Origin: CAG-390 sp045544735
GTDB taxonomy: Bacteria; Bacillota; Clostridia; Oscillospirales; CAG-272
NCBI GenBank assembly: GCA_045544735.1
Contig: JAZPZM010000176.1
Coordinates: 1 to 17,513, forward strand
DNA: 17,513 nt
Reading direction: 5' to 3'
Part shown: positions 6,133-12,537 of the stretch, piece after piece
How the letters are laid out: each line of letters opens with the position of its first letter
How positions within the stretch are numbered: position 1 is the stretch's first letter
Translations under genes and position numbers: made by a program
The notes under the pieces: model-generated
The model's database searches: none
What the model was told of the DNA's origin: nothing
The model's input: the letters and a program-made list of their open reading frames with translations, nothing else

Positions 6133-6698
6133 ATCGCCACCTCGCTCGCATCAATAAATTTCGCGGCTACGATATCGGCTATATCTGCTTTATCTTGGTC
6201 TGTAAGGAGATATCCGTGGAGAGAGTTTAACCACTCCTCCTCGCTCCCCTCAAAGCCGTTATCAACGGCTGTCTCGTAGGCGGATTTTCCACGCATCGCG
6301 CCCGATTGAATAAGCGCGACGAGCTGTGCGTATGCGTCCTCGGTTTCCCCCGCACTCTCCCCTCCGCCTGCGCCCTTCGTATGCAACACGCGCAATCTGC
6401 CGCAAAGGCTGATAAGGCGAACTCCGTCGCAGGTGCCGTCAAGCACGTACTCCGCCGTACCCGCCGCCGCCAAGACCTCGGCGGGAACCGCTACCTCGCC
6501 GTCCTCCACAAGCACCTCGATAGGCGGTGCGCCGTCCGCGGGGTAAAAGGTAACTCTGCGCATAAGTCCATCCCACGCTCCGTCAAGCTCAAAGGCGAGC
6601 GCGGATACACCGTAGCTCCCCTCCGTACCGATCACAGCCCAATCGGGTGTCAGACGGTATCCGTCGGCTTGTATGTTTATTTTGTTTTTTCGTTCCAT
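6129..6698 (-). CDS. Phage tail/baseplate-like protein, 189 aa
   Basis: Residues 5-105 form a beta-rich domain ('INIQADGYRLTPDWAVIGTE' onward, with 'GSYGVSALAFELDGAWDGL') that I associate with upper-baseplate or tail-fibre attachment domains of Firmicute phages. A low-complexity linker follows. Residues 137-162 carry 'GKSAYETAVDNGFEGSEEEW', a motif common in phage tail proteins, and the helical C-terminus ends at 189. The ATG has AAAGGAA 6-7 nt upstream. It is the first gene of a leftward run of seven overlapping or near-touching genes. Upstream on the minus strand, a TATAAT lies at 6744-6739 but no convincing -35 accompanies it. Phage origin is likely; the exact structural role is inferred. 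Confidence 0.75.
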   Translation of the reverse strand: MERKNKINIQADGYRLTPDWAVIGTEGSYGVSALAFELDGAWDGLMRRVTFYPADGAPPIEVLVEDGEVAVPAEVLAAAGTAEYVLDGTCDGVRLISLCGRLRVLHTKGAGGGESAGETEDAYAQLVALIQSGAMRGKSAYETAVDNGFEGSEEEWLNSLHGYLLTDQDKADIADIVAAKFIDASEVAM

Positions 6699-6748
6699 AA
6701 AAATTCCTTTCTTTTCGTTTTCCGTTATCCCGCTAACTATTATAAAAC

Positions 6749-6792
6749 AAAAAAACGGGCTGTGCCTGACAATTTTCTGTCAGTAACAGTCC
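6749..6792 (-). terminator. Second leftward terminator before the phage cassette
   Basis: On the minus strand an outer ACTGT/ACAGC-type stem and an inner CTGACA/TGTCAG stem close around GAAAAT and are followed by seven T. It follows the terminator at 6803-6838 in the direction of the lipoprotein gene's transcription, insulating the phage cassette from it. Confidence 0.65.
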
Positions 6793-6802
6793 AAAAAGTA
6801 TC

Positions 6803-6838
6803 AAAAGACGCAGTCAGTATCAACCGACTGCGCCTTTT
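6803..6838. terminator. Terminator after the repeat lipoprotein gene
   Basis: CGCAGTC pairs with GACTGCG around a 10-base loop; outer AAAAG/CTTTT pairs extend the stem across an A-C mismatch. The T and A runs allow use in either direction. It begins 8 nt past the stop of the leftward lipoprotein gene. Confidence 0.8.
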
Positions 6839-6845
6839 TGTTGTA

Positions 6846-9245
6846 TCAAGCCTGTGTTTTTATATCGTAGACTACGCTGACACCCTCCGTCTCGCCCGCA
6901 ACGGTAAGTGCTTCGTCGTATATATAAAGCACTCCCGCCGCCTCGTCGAAGTAGAAGCCGTCAAACTCCGCCTCGCCCTCGCCGCCGTAGTAGGGCAGCC
7001 ACACGCCGTCAAGACCGACGGTGAGCATGGGCGACCACGAGGCTACGAAAACAACGTCGTTATCGGGCATAATTATATCGTCTCCGTGACCGTCGGGCAA
7101 GCCGCCCACGCAGCACCAAGCCGACGTATATTCTCCCTCTCGGTAGAATTCGATATCCGACGTACTGAATTCCGAGCCGTATTCAAGATCGTCGATAAAG
7201 ATGACGTTTCCGCTGGCGGAGTCAAGGAAAATTATACTGTGGACGTTTGGCGAGAATTCGCCGTCTATTCTGACGTTTTCAGCGGGCATCGTAAATTTAC
7301 CGTCCGTTATCTCCACGCTTGCGATATACGAAAACTTATGTCCGTGCTTTACCTCAAGCGGACGGAGCGTGACCGTCGTACCCGCAAGGTGCGTGTCGGT
7401 ATACGTCAGAACGCCGTCAACGTAATAGTAAACGTCAAATTCCGCGCGCTCAAAGCTGCCGTAAACGGTGGTGTCCGCCGCGGGCATCAAAAACGAGCCG
7501 CCCGAAATATCAATAGCAGTATCGTCGCAACGCCATCCGCCGAACATTACGCCCTCGACCTCGTCGGGCTCGATAAGCGTTACGATAGAGCCCGCGTAAT
7601 ACGGCACCGTGGCGCAGATCTCGCCGTCTATGATATAGGTAAGATAGTAAACGGGCTGCTCCGTGGTATATACGGCGCGGTACTCCGCACTCTCGCAGAT
7701 GGTCGCGGGAACGTCCGCGCCCCAGCCCGCAAAGGTAAATACTACGCCGCCGTAGGTGAGCGTTTCAAGCGCGGGCGGATCGGGTGGCGTAAGCACGTCG
7801 CCGTAATATCCGCTTATGCTGACGGACGTGCTACCGTCCGAAAACGCACCCTTGTCGGTGATAAACGTAACGGTATACGTTTTTCTTCCCACAAGCTCCC
7901 ATTGCGCCGTGAATCTTGCGTCCGCGTTTATCTCGATCTGCGCGTGCACGGCGTAAAGCGTGCCATCCTCGCCAAGCCAACCCGTAACAACGTAAAGTCC
8001 GTACTCGTCATCGTGCTCAAGCATTGGCAAAATAAGGCTCTCGCCCTTGTGAACGATCTCGGTAAACAGTACCGCGCCATCATGCTCAAAGTAGGCGGTA
8101 TAGTCCGTGGCGTTTCGCCACTTCACCACGACGGTCCACGTCATTCCGTTTTGGAAAACCTCCACGCCGCTTGCCTCGTAGACCTCGCCGTCCTCGCTGA
8201 CGGTATCGTAAACGGCATTCTTATATCTTCCAACTATTTCAAGCGCGCTCTTGTATCCGACGGTGAAGGTTGCGGACTTGCCGCCGCCGGGCAGAACGCC
8301 GCGATCGGTAACCACGGTCACGGTGTAGACCTTTTCCGAGACCTCATAATCCGCCTTTAGCGTAACGGCGGACACCAGCGTTATCTCGCTGACTCTTTTT
8401 CCCTCTGAATTAAGGTAGCCCGCAAAAACGTAAGTTTTATCGCCGTCCGCCTCTCTTTGCGGCGGCTCAAGCAACGCGACGTTCACGAGCGTCCCCTTTT
8501 CAAGCCACAGCTCACGCTTCGCGTCGCCGCTAAACGTGCCCTTGCCCGCGTTCAGAGTAAGCAGACAGTAGTGCTTAACGTCGGGCTTTATGGAAATATT
8601 TGCCGTCGCACGCATATCCTCCGTGCAATTCGACCACTCCTTGCCGTCGACGGAGTAAAGCCACCCCGCGACCTCGATGCGCTCTCCTGCGGGAAGCGCG
8701 GGCAAATAGGCGTTTTCAAAAATAGCACTCGGTAGCTTTTGTCCAAAGGCGACCTCGGTAACGCGCGTTTGTCCGTCCGCGCCGATAACGCTGACGCTTA
8801 CCTTTTCGGGATATTCGTATTTCGCAACGTAGGCGTAGTGGCACTCCTCGCAAAGCGCCAAAAGCTCGGCGTATCCGCCAACGCGGCTCTGCTCCTCACC
8901 GCGCACGGTAAGCTCGCCGACCGCCTCAAGTGCTGACGGCTCGCTCGGCGCGCCGTCAAGCGTCCAGCCCTTAAAATACGCGTCGGGCGTGTGTGATGCG
9001 GGAAGCGCGGGAGTCTCACCCACGCGGTAGTATACAAAGTCGAATCGCCACGATTGAGCGTACGGATACAGGAAGCCCACGCGCATATACTCGCGCGCGT
9101 CCGTTTCGGGCGGCGCGTCGGTCACGGGCGCTTCGGTAGTGAGCGCGGGCGGTGTTGTTTCCGCGCCAACACCCTCTGCCGGCGAGCACGCCGCAAGCAT
9201 AACGAGCGCAAGGCATAAAGCCAACCATATATATATCTTTTTCAC
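6846..9245 (-). CDS. Secreted InlB-B-type repeat lipoprotein, 799 aa
   Basis: A lipoprotein signal is clear: basic N-terminus, hydrophobic core and lipobox LAAC with Cys20. A T/E/P-rich spacer follows to about residue 50. The rest is a chain of eight or nine divergent InlB-B/Listeria-Bacteroides (Flg_new) repeats, each about 65-80 residues. Typical units are 'TVTFITDKGAFSDG', 'FTFAGWGADVPA', 'VMFGGWRCDD' and 'SFLMPAADTTVYGSFE'. These are compact beta folds found in large surface proteins and mediate adhesion or spacing; no catalytic residues are seen. The last ~60 residues are a non-repeat cap. The start is GTG (9243-9245) with AAAGGA upstream, about 10 nt away. The gap to the upstream DUF2079 gene is 48 nt with no clear promoter, so co-transcription is likely. 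Several long frames on the opposite strand are shadows of it. Confidence 0.85.
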   Translation of the reverse strand: MKKIYIWLALCLALVMLAACSPAEGVGAETTPPALTTEAPVTDAPPETDAREYMRVGFLYPYAQSWRFDFVYYRVGETPALPASHTPDAYFKGWTLDGAPSEPSALEAVGELTVRGEEQSRVGGYAELLALCEECHYAYVAKYEYPEKVSVSVIGADGQTRVTEVAFGQKLPSAIFENAYLPALPAGERIEVAGWLYSVDGKEWSNCTEDMRATANISIKPDVKHYCLLTLNAGKGTFSGDAKRELWLEKGTLVNVALLEPPQREADGDKTYVFAGYLNSEGKRVSEITLVSAVTLKADYEVSEKVYTVTVVTDRGVLPGGGKSATFTVGYKSALEIVGRYKNAVYDTVSEDGEVYEASGVEVFQNGMTWTVVVKWRNATDYTAYFEHDGAVLFTEIVHKGESLILPMLEHDDEYGLYVVTGWLGEDGTLYAVHAQIEINADARFTAQWELVGRKTYTVTFITDKGAFSDGSTSVSISGYYGDVLTPPDPPALETLTYGGVVFTFAGWGADVPATICESAEYRAVYTTEQPVYYLTYIIDGEICATVPYYAGSIVTLIEPDEVEGVMFGGWRCDDTAIDISGGSFLMPAADTTVYGSFERAEFDVYYYVDGVLTYTDTHLAGTTVTLRPLEVKHGHKFSYIASVEITDGKFTMPAENVRIDGEFSPNVHSIIFLDSASGNVIFIDDLEYGSEFSTSDIEFYREGEYTSAWCCVGGLPDGHGDDIIMPDNDVVFVASWSPMLTVGLDGVWLPYYGGEGEAEFDGFYFDEAAGVLYIYDEALTVAGETEGVSVVYDIKTQA

Positions 9246-9293
9246 GGTCGCACCGTCCTTTCTTTAGTTAAACAATATTAACACTTTTCGTCC

Positions 9294-11114
9294 TTACGCC
9301 TCGGGCGCGCACAGTATCTCGATAAGTCCGTCGTACGTCGCCCAGACGGTGTAGCCCTGACGCAGATACGCCGCGCGGTGTTTGCTCAGCGCCGCGTTGT
9401 TATATCTCAAGTCAAGCACTACGAAATCCACGTCCGCCGCATCGCCGTGATAATTCAGCTCGTATATCACGTCGCGGTCGGCAACGTGAGCAAGCAGAAA
9501 GGTCGAAACGTTGAGAGATGCGTCCTCCGGTATGGTGTCAAGTATCGCCTCCATCTGCGCGTACGTTTCCTTGCCCTCGTTGTACCTTTCGGTATAAGAA
9601 TTATATGAGGGCATAACGTAAAAGCTATACATAAAGAGGCAAGCCGCCGCACCGAGCGCCAAAAGATTGCGGCGCGTGGGAGCGTGAAGTTCGGGCAGAT
9701 TGATAAGCAGCGCGTACACAAGGAACGCTGAAACGCCAAAGTTGTACTGGAAGTTGATATTGTACTGATACTGATACATCGTAACGAGGTTCATCAACAT
9801 CGGCGCAATAAGAAGCCAGCGCGACGGGCGGCGCGTGCAGAAGGGCAAAAGCCCAAGCGGCAAAAACATCTGGAACAGATACACGACCTTGTCCCAACTC
9901 GACGTGCCCGTGGCGAAAAGCTGAGTCAGCAAGAAGCCGGGGTTTACAAGCGCCGTCTTGACCGCACCGATAAGACCGTCGTCAAGATTGAAAATAAGGT
10001 TGTTGAAGCGATTTATCATCGCGCCGTCGCCGTAATTTACGAGAATATAAAGCGCGATACCGAAATACGAGAGCGACCCAATGGCAAGGATTGCTCCGTG
10101 CAGATATTTCTTTCTCGATAAAATGGCAAAGAGGGCGAAAATCAGAACGTATACCGCCGCGTCCTCCTTGACCGAAAGCACGCCGACGGCAAAAATATAC
10201 ATAGGAATATATTTTTCCGCCTCGAAGAAATAGAACATCCAAAGAAGCAAAGGCGCAAGGAAGCAGTTTTCGTGTATATCGTAAAAGCAACCGCAGCTGA
10301 TGGCGGGATAGAGCGCGTATATTCCCGAAACGAGCACGGCGACCTTTGCGGAAAGCCCAAGCCGCTTGGCGATAAGGAAAACGGGAACGACGCCCGACGC
10401 AAGCACCACCGCCTGACCTATCTGGAGCGTAAGCGGCGAGGGGAAAATATAATAAAACGGAAGAAGGACGTAGTATACGGGCGAGATGTGTACGGCAAAA
10501 TGCGACAAAAGACCGTTGCGCTCGCTCGTTACCATCGGAAGTCCCGTTTCCTTCATATTATGGAACATATTGCAGAACAGACCGAAATCGAAGTTCGGCG
10601 AGGAGAAGGTCTTGTAGCGCAGGCACGTTATCGTCGCCACTATAAAAGCGCAGAAGATGCCGAAAAGCGCAACGGCGACGGTTGCGTGCTTGTACGACAG
10701 GCGCAAGGACGAGATGACCTCGGCGTTTTTGTTAAGGAAATAGACGAGAAAGAGCGAATAAACGGCAATGACCGCCAAAAGCAAGAACACCTTGCGGTCG
10801 GCGACGGAGTAATTCCCCACCCAAACGAGCGATGAAAGCGTTGCGGGGACTATGAGAAAATAGCTGTCGGCGTGATATTTCGGAAGCAACATCGAAAGCG
10901 CCGAATAAATAAGGAAGCCCACCGCCGCAAACGCGAATATCTTAGTAAAGGACACGTCCTGATTAAAGGCAAGAGATGAAAACTCCGCCTCGCCCATAAG
11001 CGTGATCATTATAAAGGTACACCACGCCGCCATCAAGCGGCAGATGACTCTGTCTGTTGTAAATACTACCTTTGCTCTGTTCTTTATTTCGGGAAGATAG
11101 TTTTGAAGCTTCAT
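9294..11114 (-). CDS. DUF2079-family multi-pass membrane protein, possible GT-C glycosyltransferase, 606 aa
   Basis: A protein with about 12 hydrophobic segments over its first 500 residues and a soluble C-terminal part. The segment at 170-226 ('SSPNFDFGLFCNMFHNM', then 'HFAVHISPVYYVLLPFYY') and 'FYDIHEN' at 277-283 with 'VKEDAA' near 315-320 are the signatures of DUF2079 proteins. Family members resemble GT-C glycosyltransferases; Asp176 in 'NFDFGLF' is where the catalytic aspartate would be. Activity is not proven, but a lipid-linked sugar donor and a role in envelope glycan building are reasonable. The ATG has GAGGAAAAA directly upstream, and a good leftward promoter (11145-11173) precedes it. 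It heads a probable two-gene operon with the repeat lipoprotein. Confidence 0.75.
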   Translation of the reverse strand: MKLQNYLPEIKNRAKVVFTTDRVICRLMAAWCTFIMITLMGEAEFSSLAFNQDVSFTKIFAFAAVGFLIYSALSMLLPKYHADSYFLIVPATLSSLVWVGNYSVADRKVFLLLAVIAVYSLFLVYFLNKNAEVISSLRLSYKHATVAVALFGIFCAFIVATITCLRYKTFSSPNFDFGLFCNMFHNMKETGLPMVTSERNGLLSHFAVHISPVYYVLLPFYYIFPSPLTLQIGQAVVLASGVVPVFLIAKRLGLSAKVAVLVSGIYALYPAISCGCFYDIHENCFLAPLLLWMFYFFEAEKYIPMYIFAVGVLSVKEDAAVYVLIFALFAILSRKKYLHGAILAIGSLSYFGIALYILVNYGDGAMINRFNNLIFNLDDGLIGAVKTALVNPGFLLTQLFATGTSSWDKVVYLFQMFLPLGLLPFCTRRPSRWLLIAPMLMNLVTMYQYQYNINFQYNFGVSAFLVYALLINLPELHAPTRRNLLALGAAACLFMYSFYVMPSYNSYTERYNEGKETYAQMEAILDTIPEDASLNVSTFLLAHVADRDVIYELNYHGDAADVDFVVLDLRYNNAALSKHRAAYLRQGYTVWATYDGLIEILCAPEA

Positions 11115-11144
11115 TTTTTCCTCACGTCAGCGTATATTTATTTT

Positions 11145-11173
11145 ATTATATAACTTTTGGGCAATAAAGTCAA
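11145..11173 (-). promoter_or_regulatory. SigA promoter for the DUF2079 / repeat-lipoprotein operon
   Basis: Minus-strand TTGACT (11173-11168), 17-bp spacer and TATAAT (11150-11145). One mismatch to consensus. The remaining sequence to the tRNA promoter is AT-rich with no other clear signal. Confidence 0.75.
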
Positions 11174-11252
11174 TAATTAAAACCGACATATATAAAGACA
11201 GGAAAAACAAAAAAATGTTTCAAATATTTTTGAAAATAAATCAAAAAAGGTA

Positions 11253-11281
11253 TTGACAAATACGATTTAATGTGATATAAT
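11253..11281 (+). promoter_or_regulatory. Consensus SigA promoter for tRNA-Thr/tRNA-Tyr
   Basis: TTGACA (11253-11258), 17-bp spacer and TATAAT (11276-11281) match consensus exactly, as expected of a strong tRNA promoter. The tRNA begins 30 nt after the -10. Confidence 0.85.
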
Positions 11282-11311
11282 CTACTTCGTTCCAACCGGA
11301 AACGACTGTTT

Positions 11312-11386
11312 GCTGGTGTGGCTCAATGGCAGAGCAGCTGATTTGTAATCAGCAGGTTGTTGGTTCGACTCCGATCACCAGCTCCA
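11312..11386 (+). tRNA. tRNA-Thr (anticodon TGT)
   Basis: The acceptor stem GCTGGTG pairs with CACCAGC, followed by T and an encoded CCA (11384-11386). The anticodon stem GCTGA/TCAGC carries the loop TTTGTAA, with anticodon TGT at 11344-11346. D and T arms fold normally ('GGTTCGACTCC'). It decodes ACA and, through wobble, other threonine codons. Confidence 0.95.
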
Positions 11387-11389
11387 AAA

Positions 11390-11428
11390 AGTCCGCAGAG
11401 CTCAGCACGGCGTGCAGGTTTGCGGACT
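11390..11428. repeat. Inverted-repeat hairpin between the two tRNA genes
   Basis: AGTCCGCA (11390-11397) pairs with TGCGGACT (11421-11428), and a nested GCAC-GGC-GTGC hairpin (11405-11415) sits in the loop. No T run follows, so it is not a terminator. It may be a processing structure in the tRNA precursor. Confidence 0.65.
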
Positions 11429-11436
11429 CATAATAT

Positions 11437-11521
11437 GGGGGATTTCCCGAGCGGCCAAAGGGGGCAGACTGTAAATCTGTTGTCACTGACTTCGGTGGTC
11501 CGAATCCACCATCCCCCACCA
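11437..11521 (+). tRNA. tRNA-Tyr (anticodon GTA)
   Basis: The acceptor stem GGGGGAT pairs with ATCCCCC; A and an encoded CCA follow (11519-11521). The anticodon loop CTGTAAA holds GTA at 11471-11473. The long variable arm, 'TTGTCACTGACTTC', is normal for bacterial tRNA-Tyr. It shares a transcript with tRNA-Thr and ends 2 nt before a terminator. Confidence 0.95.
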
Positions 11522-11523
11522 AC

Positions 11524-11563
11524 AAAAAACGCACTTTTGTCTACCGACAAAGGTGCGTTTTTT
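11524..11563 (+). terminator. Strong terminator after the tRNA genes
   Basis: An 18-bp stem from AAAAAACGCACTTTTGTC pairing with GACAAAGGTGCGTTTTTT, one G-T wobble, loop TACC, with a T6 tract forming the outer stem. It stops the tRNA transcript and marks the left edge of the repeat-rich region that follows. Confidence 0.9.
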
Positions 11564-11760
11564 GAATGAAGCGCGCCTGCGGCGCATGAAGACGCTTCGC
11601 TAATGAAGCAGCTTTCGGCTATGAAGCGTGGCTTCGCCACATTTTATGGCAAACATCGCATCATTGCGGAACGAAGTGGAGCAACATCATTTTGAGCAAA
11701 GCGAAAAACATCATATCGCCGCAGGCGATACATCATTAAGATATACAAGGCTTCGCCTTG
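11564..11760. repeat. Ordered array of ATGAAG then CATCAT motifs with interleaved mini-hairpins
   Basis: Non-coding, highly patterned sequence. ATGAAG occurs four times at 11566, 11586, 11603 and 11621 (steps 20, 17, 18). CATCAT then occurs four times at 11659, 11685, 11709 and 11731 (steps 26, 24, 22). Between them are small hairpins: GCGCC-TGC-GGCGC (11573-11585), AGC-TTTCG-GCT (11610-11620), GTGGC-TTC-GCCAC (11628-11640), ATCGCC-GCA-GGCGAT (11715-11729) and AAGGC-TTC-GCCTT (11747-11759). The last one carries the -35 of the next gene's promoter. Tiny frames occur at each ATGAAG, but none has a ribosome site. No transposase, integrase or tRNA is present. I think similar runs occur between genes of other gut Firmicutes, an unverified recollection. 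Together with the terminator it fills the roughly 300-base stretch between tRNA-Tyr and the next gene. Confidence 0.75.
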
Positions 11761-11786
11761 ATTTGTTTGCGATTGTGTGATATAAT
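11758..11786 (+). promoter_or_regulatory. SigA promoter for the AT-rich P-loop gene
   Basis: TTGATT (11758-11763), 17-bp spacer and TATAAT (11781-11786). The -35 is partly inside the AAGGC-TTC-GCCTT hairpin of the repeat array, so the array appears to supply the promoter. Confidence 0.7.
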
Positions 11787-11824
11787 CTAACCGATAAATA
11801 AGAATTTGGCGGAGGTGTTGTTTC

Positions 11825-12325
11825 GTGAAAATACATATAATTGGGTGCAGTGGTTCTGGAAAAACTTATTTAGCAAATGCTCTTGCAAAAAAACACAACA
11901 TTCCACATTTTGATTTAGATGATATTCAATGGGATAATAACGCCGAAGAATATGGAATAAAAAGACCACTTGAAGAAAGAAACGCATTGTTGCAGGAAAT
12001 CTTAAACAATAATGAATGGGTAATTGAGGGTGTATATTACGCATGGGTGCAGCAAAGTTTTGACGAAGCAGATGTAATCTATGTTTTAGATATGCCAAGA
12101 TATTTGTATAAGAGTAGAATTATTATACGATCTATAAAAAGAAAGTTTGGAATACAAAAAGGAAAAAGAGAAACGCTGAAATCAGTCTATAACTTGTTGA
12201 AATGGACAGAGACTTTTCAAAATAAAAACCTAAAAGAAATAAAGACCATTTTAGATAAATATGAGAACAAAGTTATTTGGTTATCAAGCAAAAAAGATGT
12301 GAGAGAAATAATAAAAGCTATTTGA
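11825..12325 (+). CDS. P-loop NTPase, FlaR / 'DNA topology modulation protein' kinase-like family, 166 aa
   Basis: Residues 7-14 are a textbook Walker A, GCSGSGKT. 'HFDLDDIQW' (about 28-36) and 'WVIEGVYYAW' (about 65-74) are the substrate-side motifs of the adenylate-kinase/shikimate-kinase-like family usually labelled topology modulation protein. 'ADVIYVLDMPRYLYKSRIII' is the Walker-B-like strand and the following arginine helix. The C-terminal helical part is lysine-rich. The substrate is unknown, and the 'topology' name rests on old genetics rather than biochemistry. The start is GTG at 11825, with GGAGG 9 nt upstream. Base composition is strikingly AT-rich compared with all neighbours, with A/T-ending codons dominating, which suggests recent transfer. 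It stands alone between the repeat array and the hairpins at 12420-12537. Confidence 0.8.
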   Translation: MKIHIIGCSGSGKTYLANALAKKHNIPHFDLDDIQWDNNAEEYGIKRPLEERNALLQEILNNNEWVIEGVYYAWVQQSFDEADVIYVLDMPRYLYKSRIIIRSIKRKFGIQKGKRETLKSVYNLLKWTETFQNKNLKEIKTILDKYENKVIWLSSKKDVREIIKAI

Positions 12326-12362
12326 TAAATTGGAATTTGTCGAGCGGATGCACCGGAGAAAA

Positions 12363-12415
12363 GCGGACACCTTTTGTTCGTTTTTACCTATGGTCAGACA
12401 CCTTTTCACTCGTTT
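12363..12415. repeat. Pair of short direct repeats downstream of the P-loop gene
   Basis: GGACACCTTTTGTTCGTTT and AGACACCTTTTCACTCGTTT are near-copies about 31 nt apart (near 12364 and 12396). They lie in the non-coding gap after the gene. They could be a recombination-site or element-end remnant; nothing else in the window matches them. Confidence 0.5.
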
Positions 12416-12419
12416 AACG

Positions 12420-12460
12420 CAACAAAAAGACCTGATGCTTCACATCAGGTCTTTTTGTTG
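12420..12460. terminator. Perfect bidirectional hairpin terminator
   Basis: An 18-bp perfect stem with loop CTTCA: CAACAAAAAGACCTGATG pairs with CATCAGGTCTTTTTGTTG. The T5 and A5 tracts on each side are within the stem. It closes the P-loop gene's transcription unit. Confidence 0.85.
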
Positions 12461-12499
12461 TCGGCGGTGGATTCGGAGAAATGCCCGTGCGATAAAATT

Positions 12500-12537
12500 C
12501 CCCAAGGCAGACCGGGGTCTGCCTTGGGGATTTTTTT
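12500..12537 (-). terminator. Terminator of the metallo-beta-lactamase-fold lipoprotein gene
   Basis: CCCCAAGGCAGACC (12500-12513) and GGTCTGCCTTGGGG (12516-12529) form a perfect 14-bp stem with a GG loop. T7 follows on plus. On minus only AATTTTA follows the stem, so it may work better against rightward transcripts. The lipoprotein stop codon lies in the T run. Confidence 0.75.

Noticed and set aside
6306..8360. Long plus-strand frame of 684 codons
   Set aside because: It runs antisense to the tail protein and the InlB-B lipoprotein, crosses their boundary and both terminators, and its translation is low-complexity with no motif; the minus-strand genes have signal peptide, repeats and ribosome sites.
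11349..11640. Several short frames across the tRNA genes and terminator
   Set aside because: They are read-through of tRNA sequence on either strand, with no ribosome sites.
11603..11698. About 31-codon frame inside the ATGAAG/CATCAT array (and a similar one on the minus strand)
   Set aside because: No ribosome binding site, and the residues simply translate the repeats and hairpins; better explained as non-coding structure, though the repeated ATGAAG starts were considered as leader peptides.
11564..11760. CRISPR array
   Set aside because: The repeated units are 6 bp with hairpins and variable steps of 17-26 nt; there are no 24-40-bp identical repeats or cas genes.
11564..11760. Riboswitch upstream of the P-loop gene
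   Set aside because: The hairpins lie before the promoter's -10, so they are not in the transcript's 5' leader.
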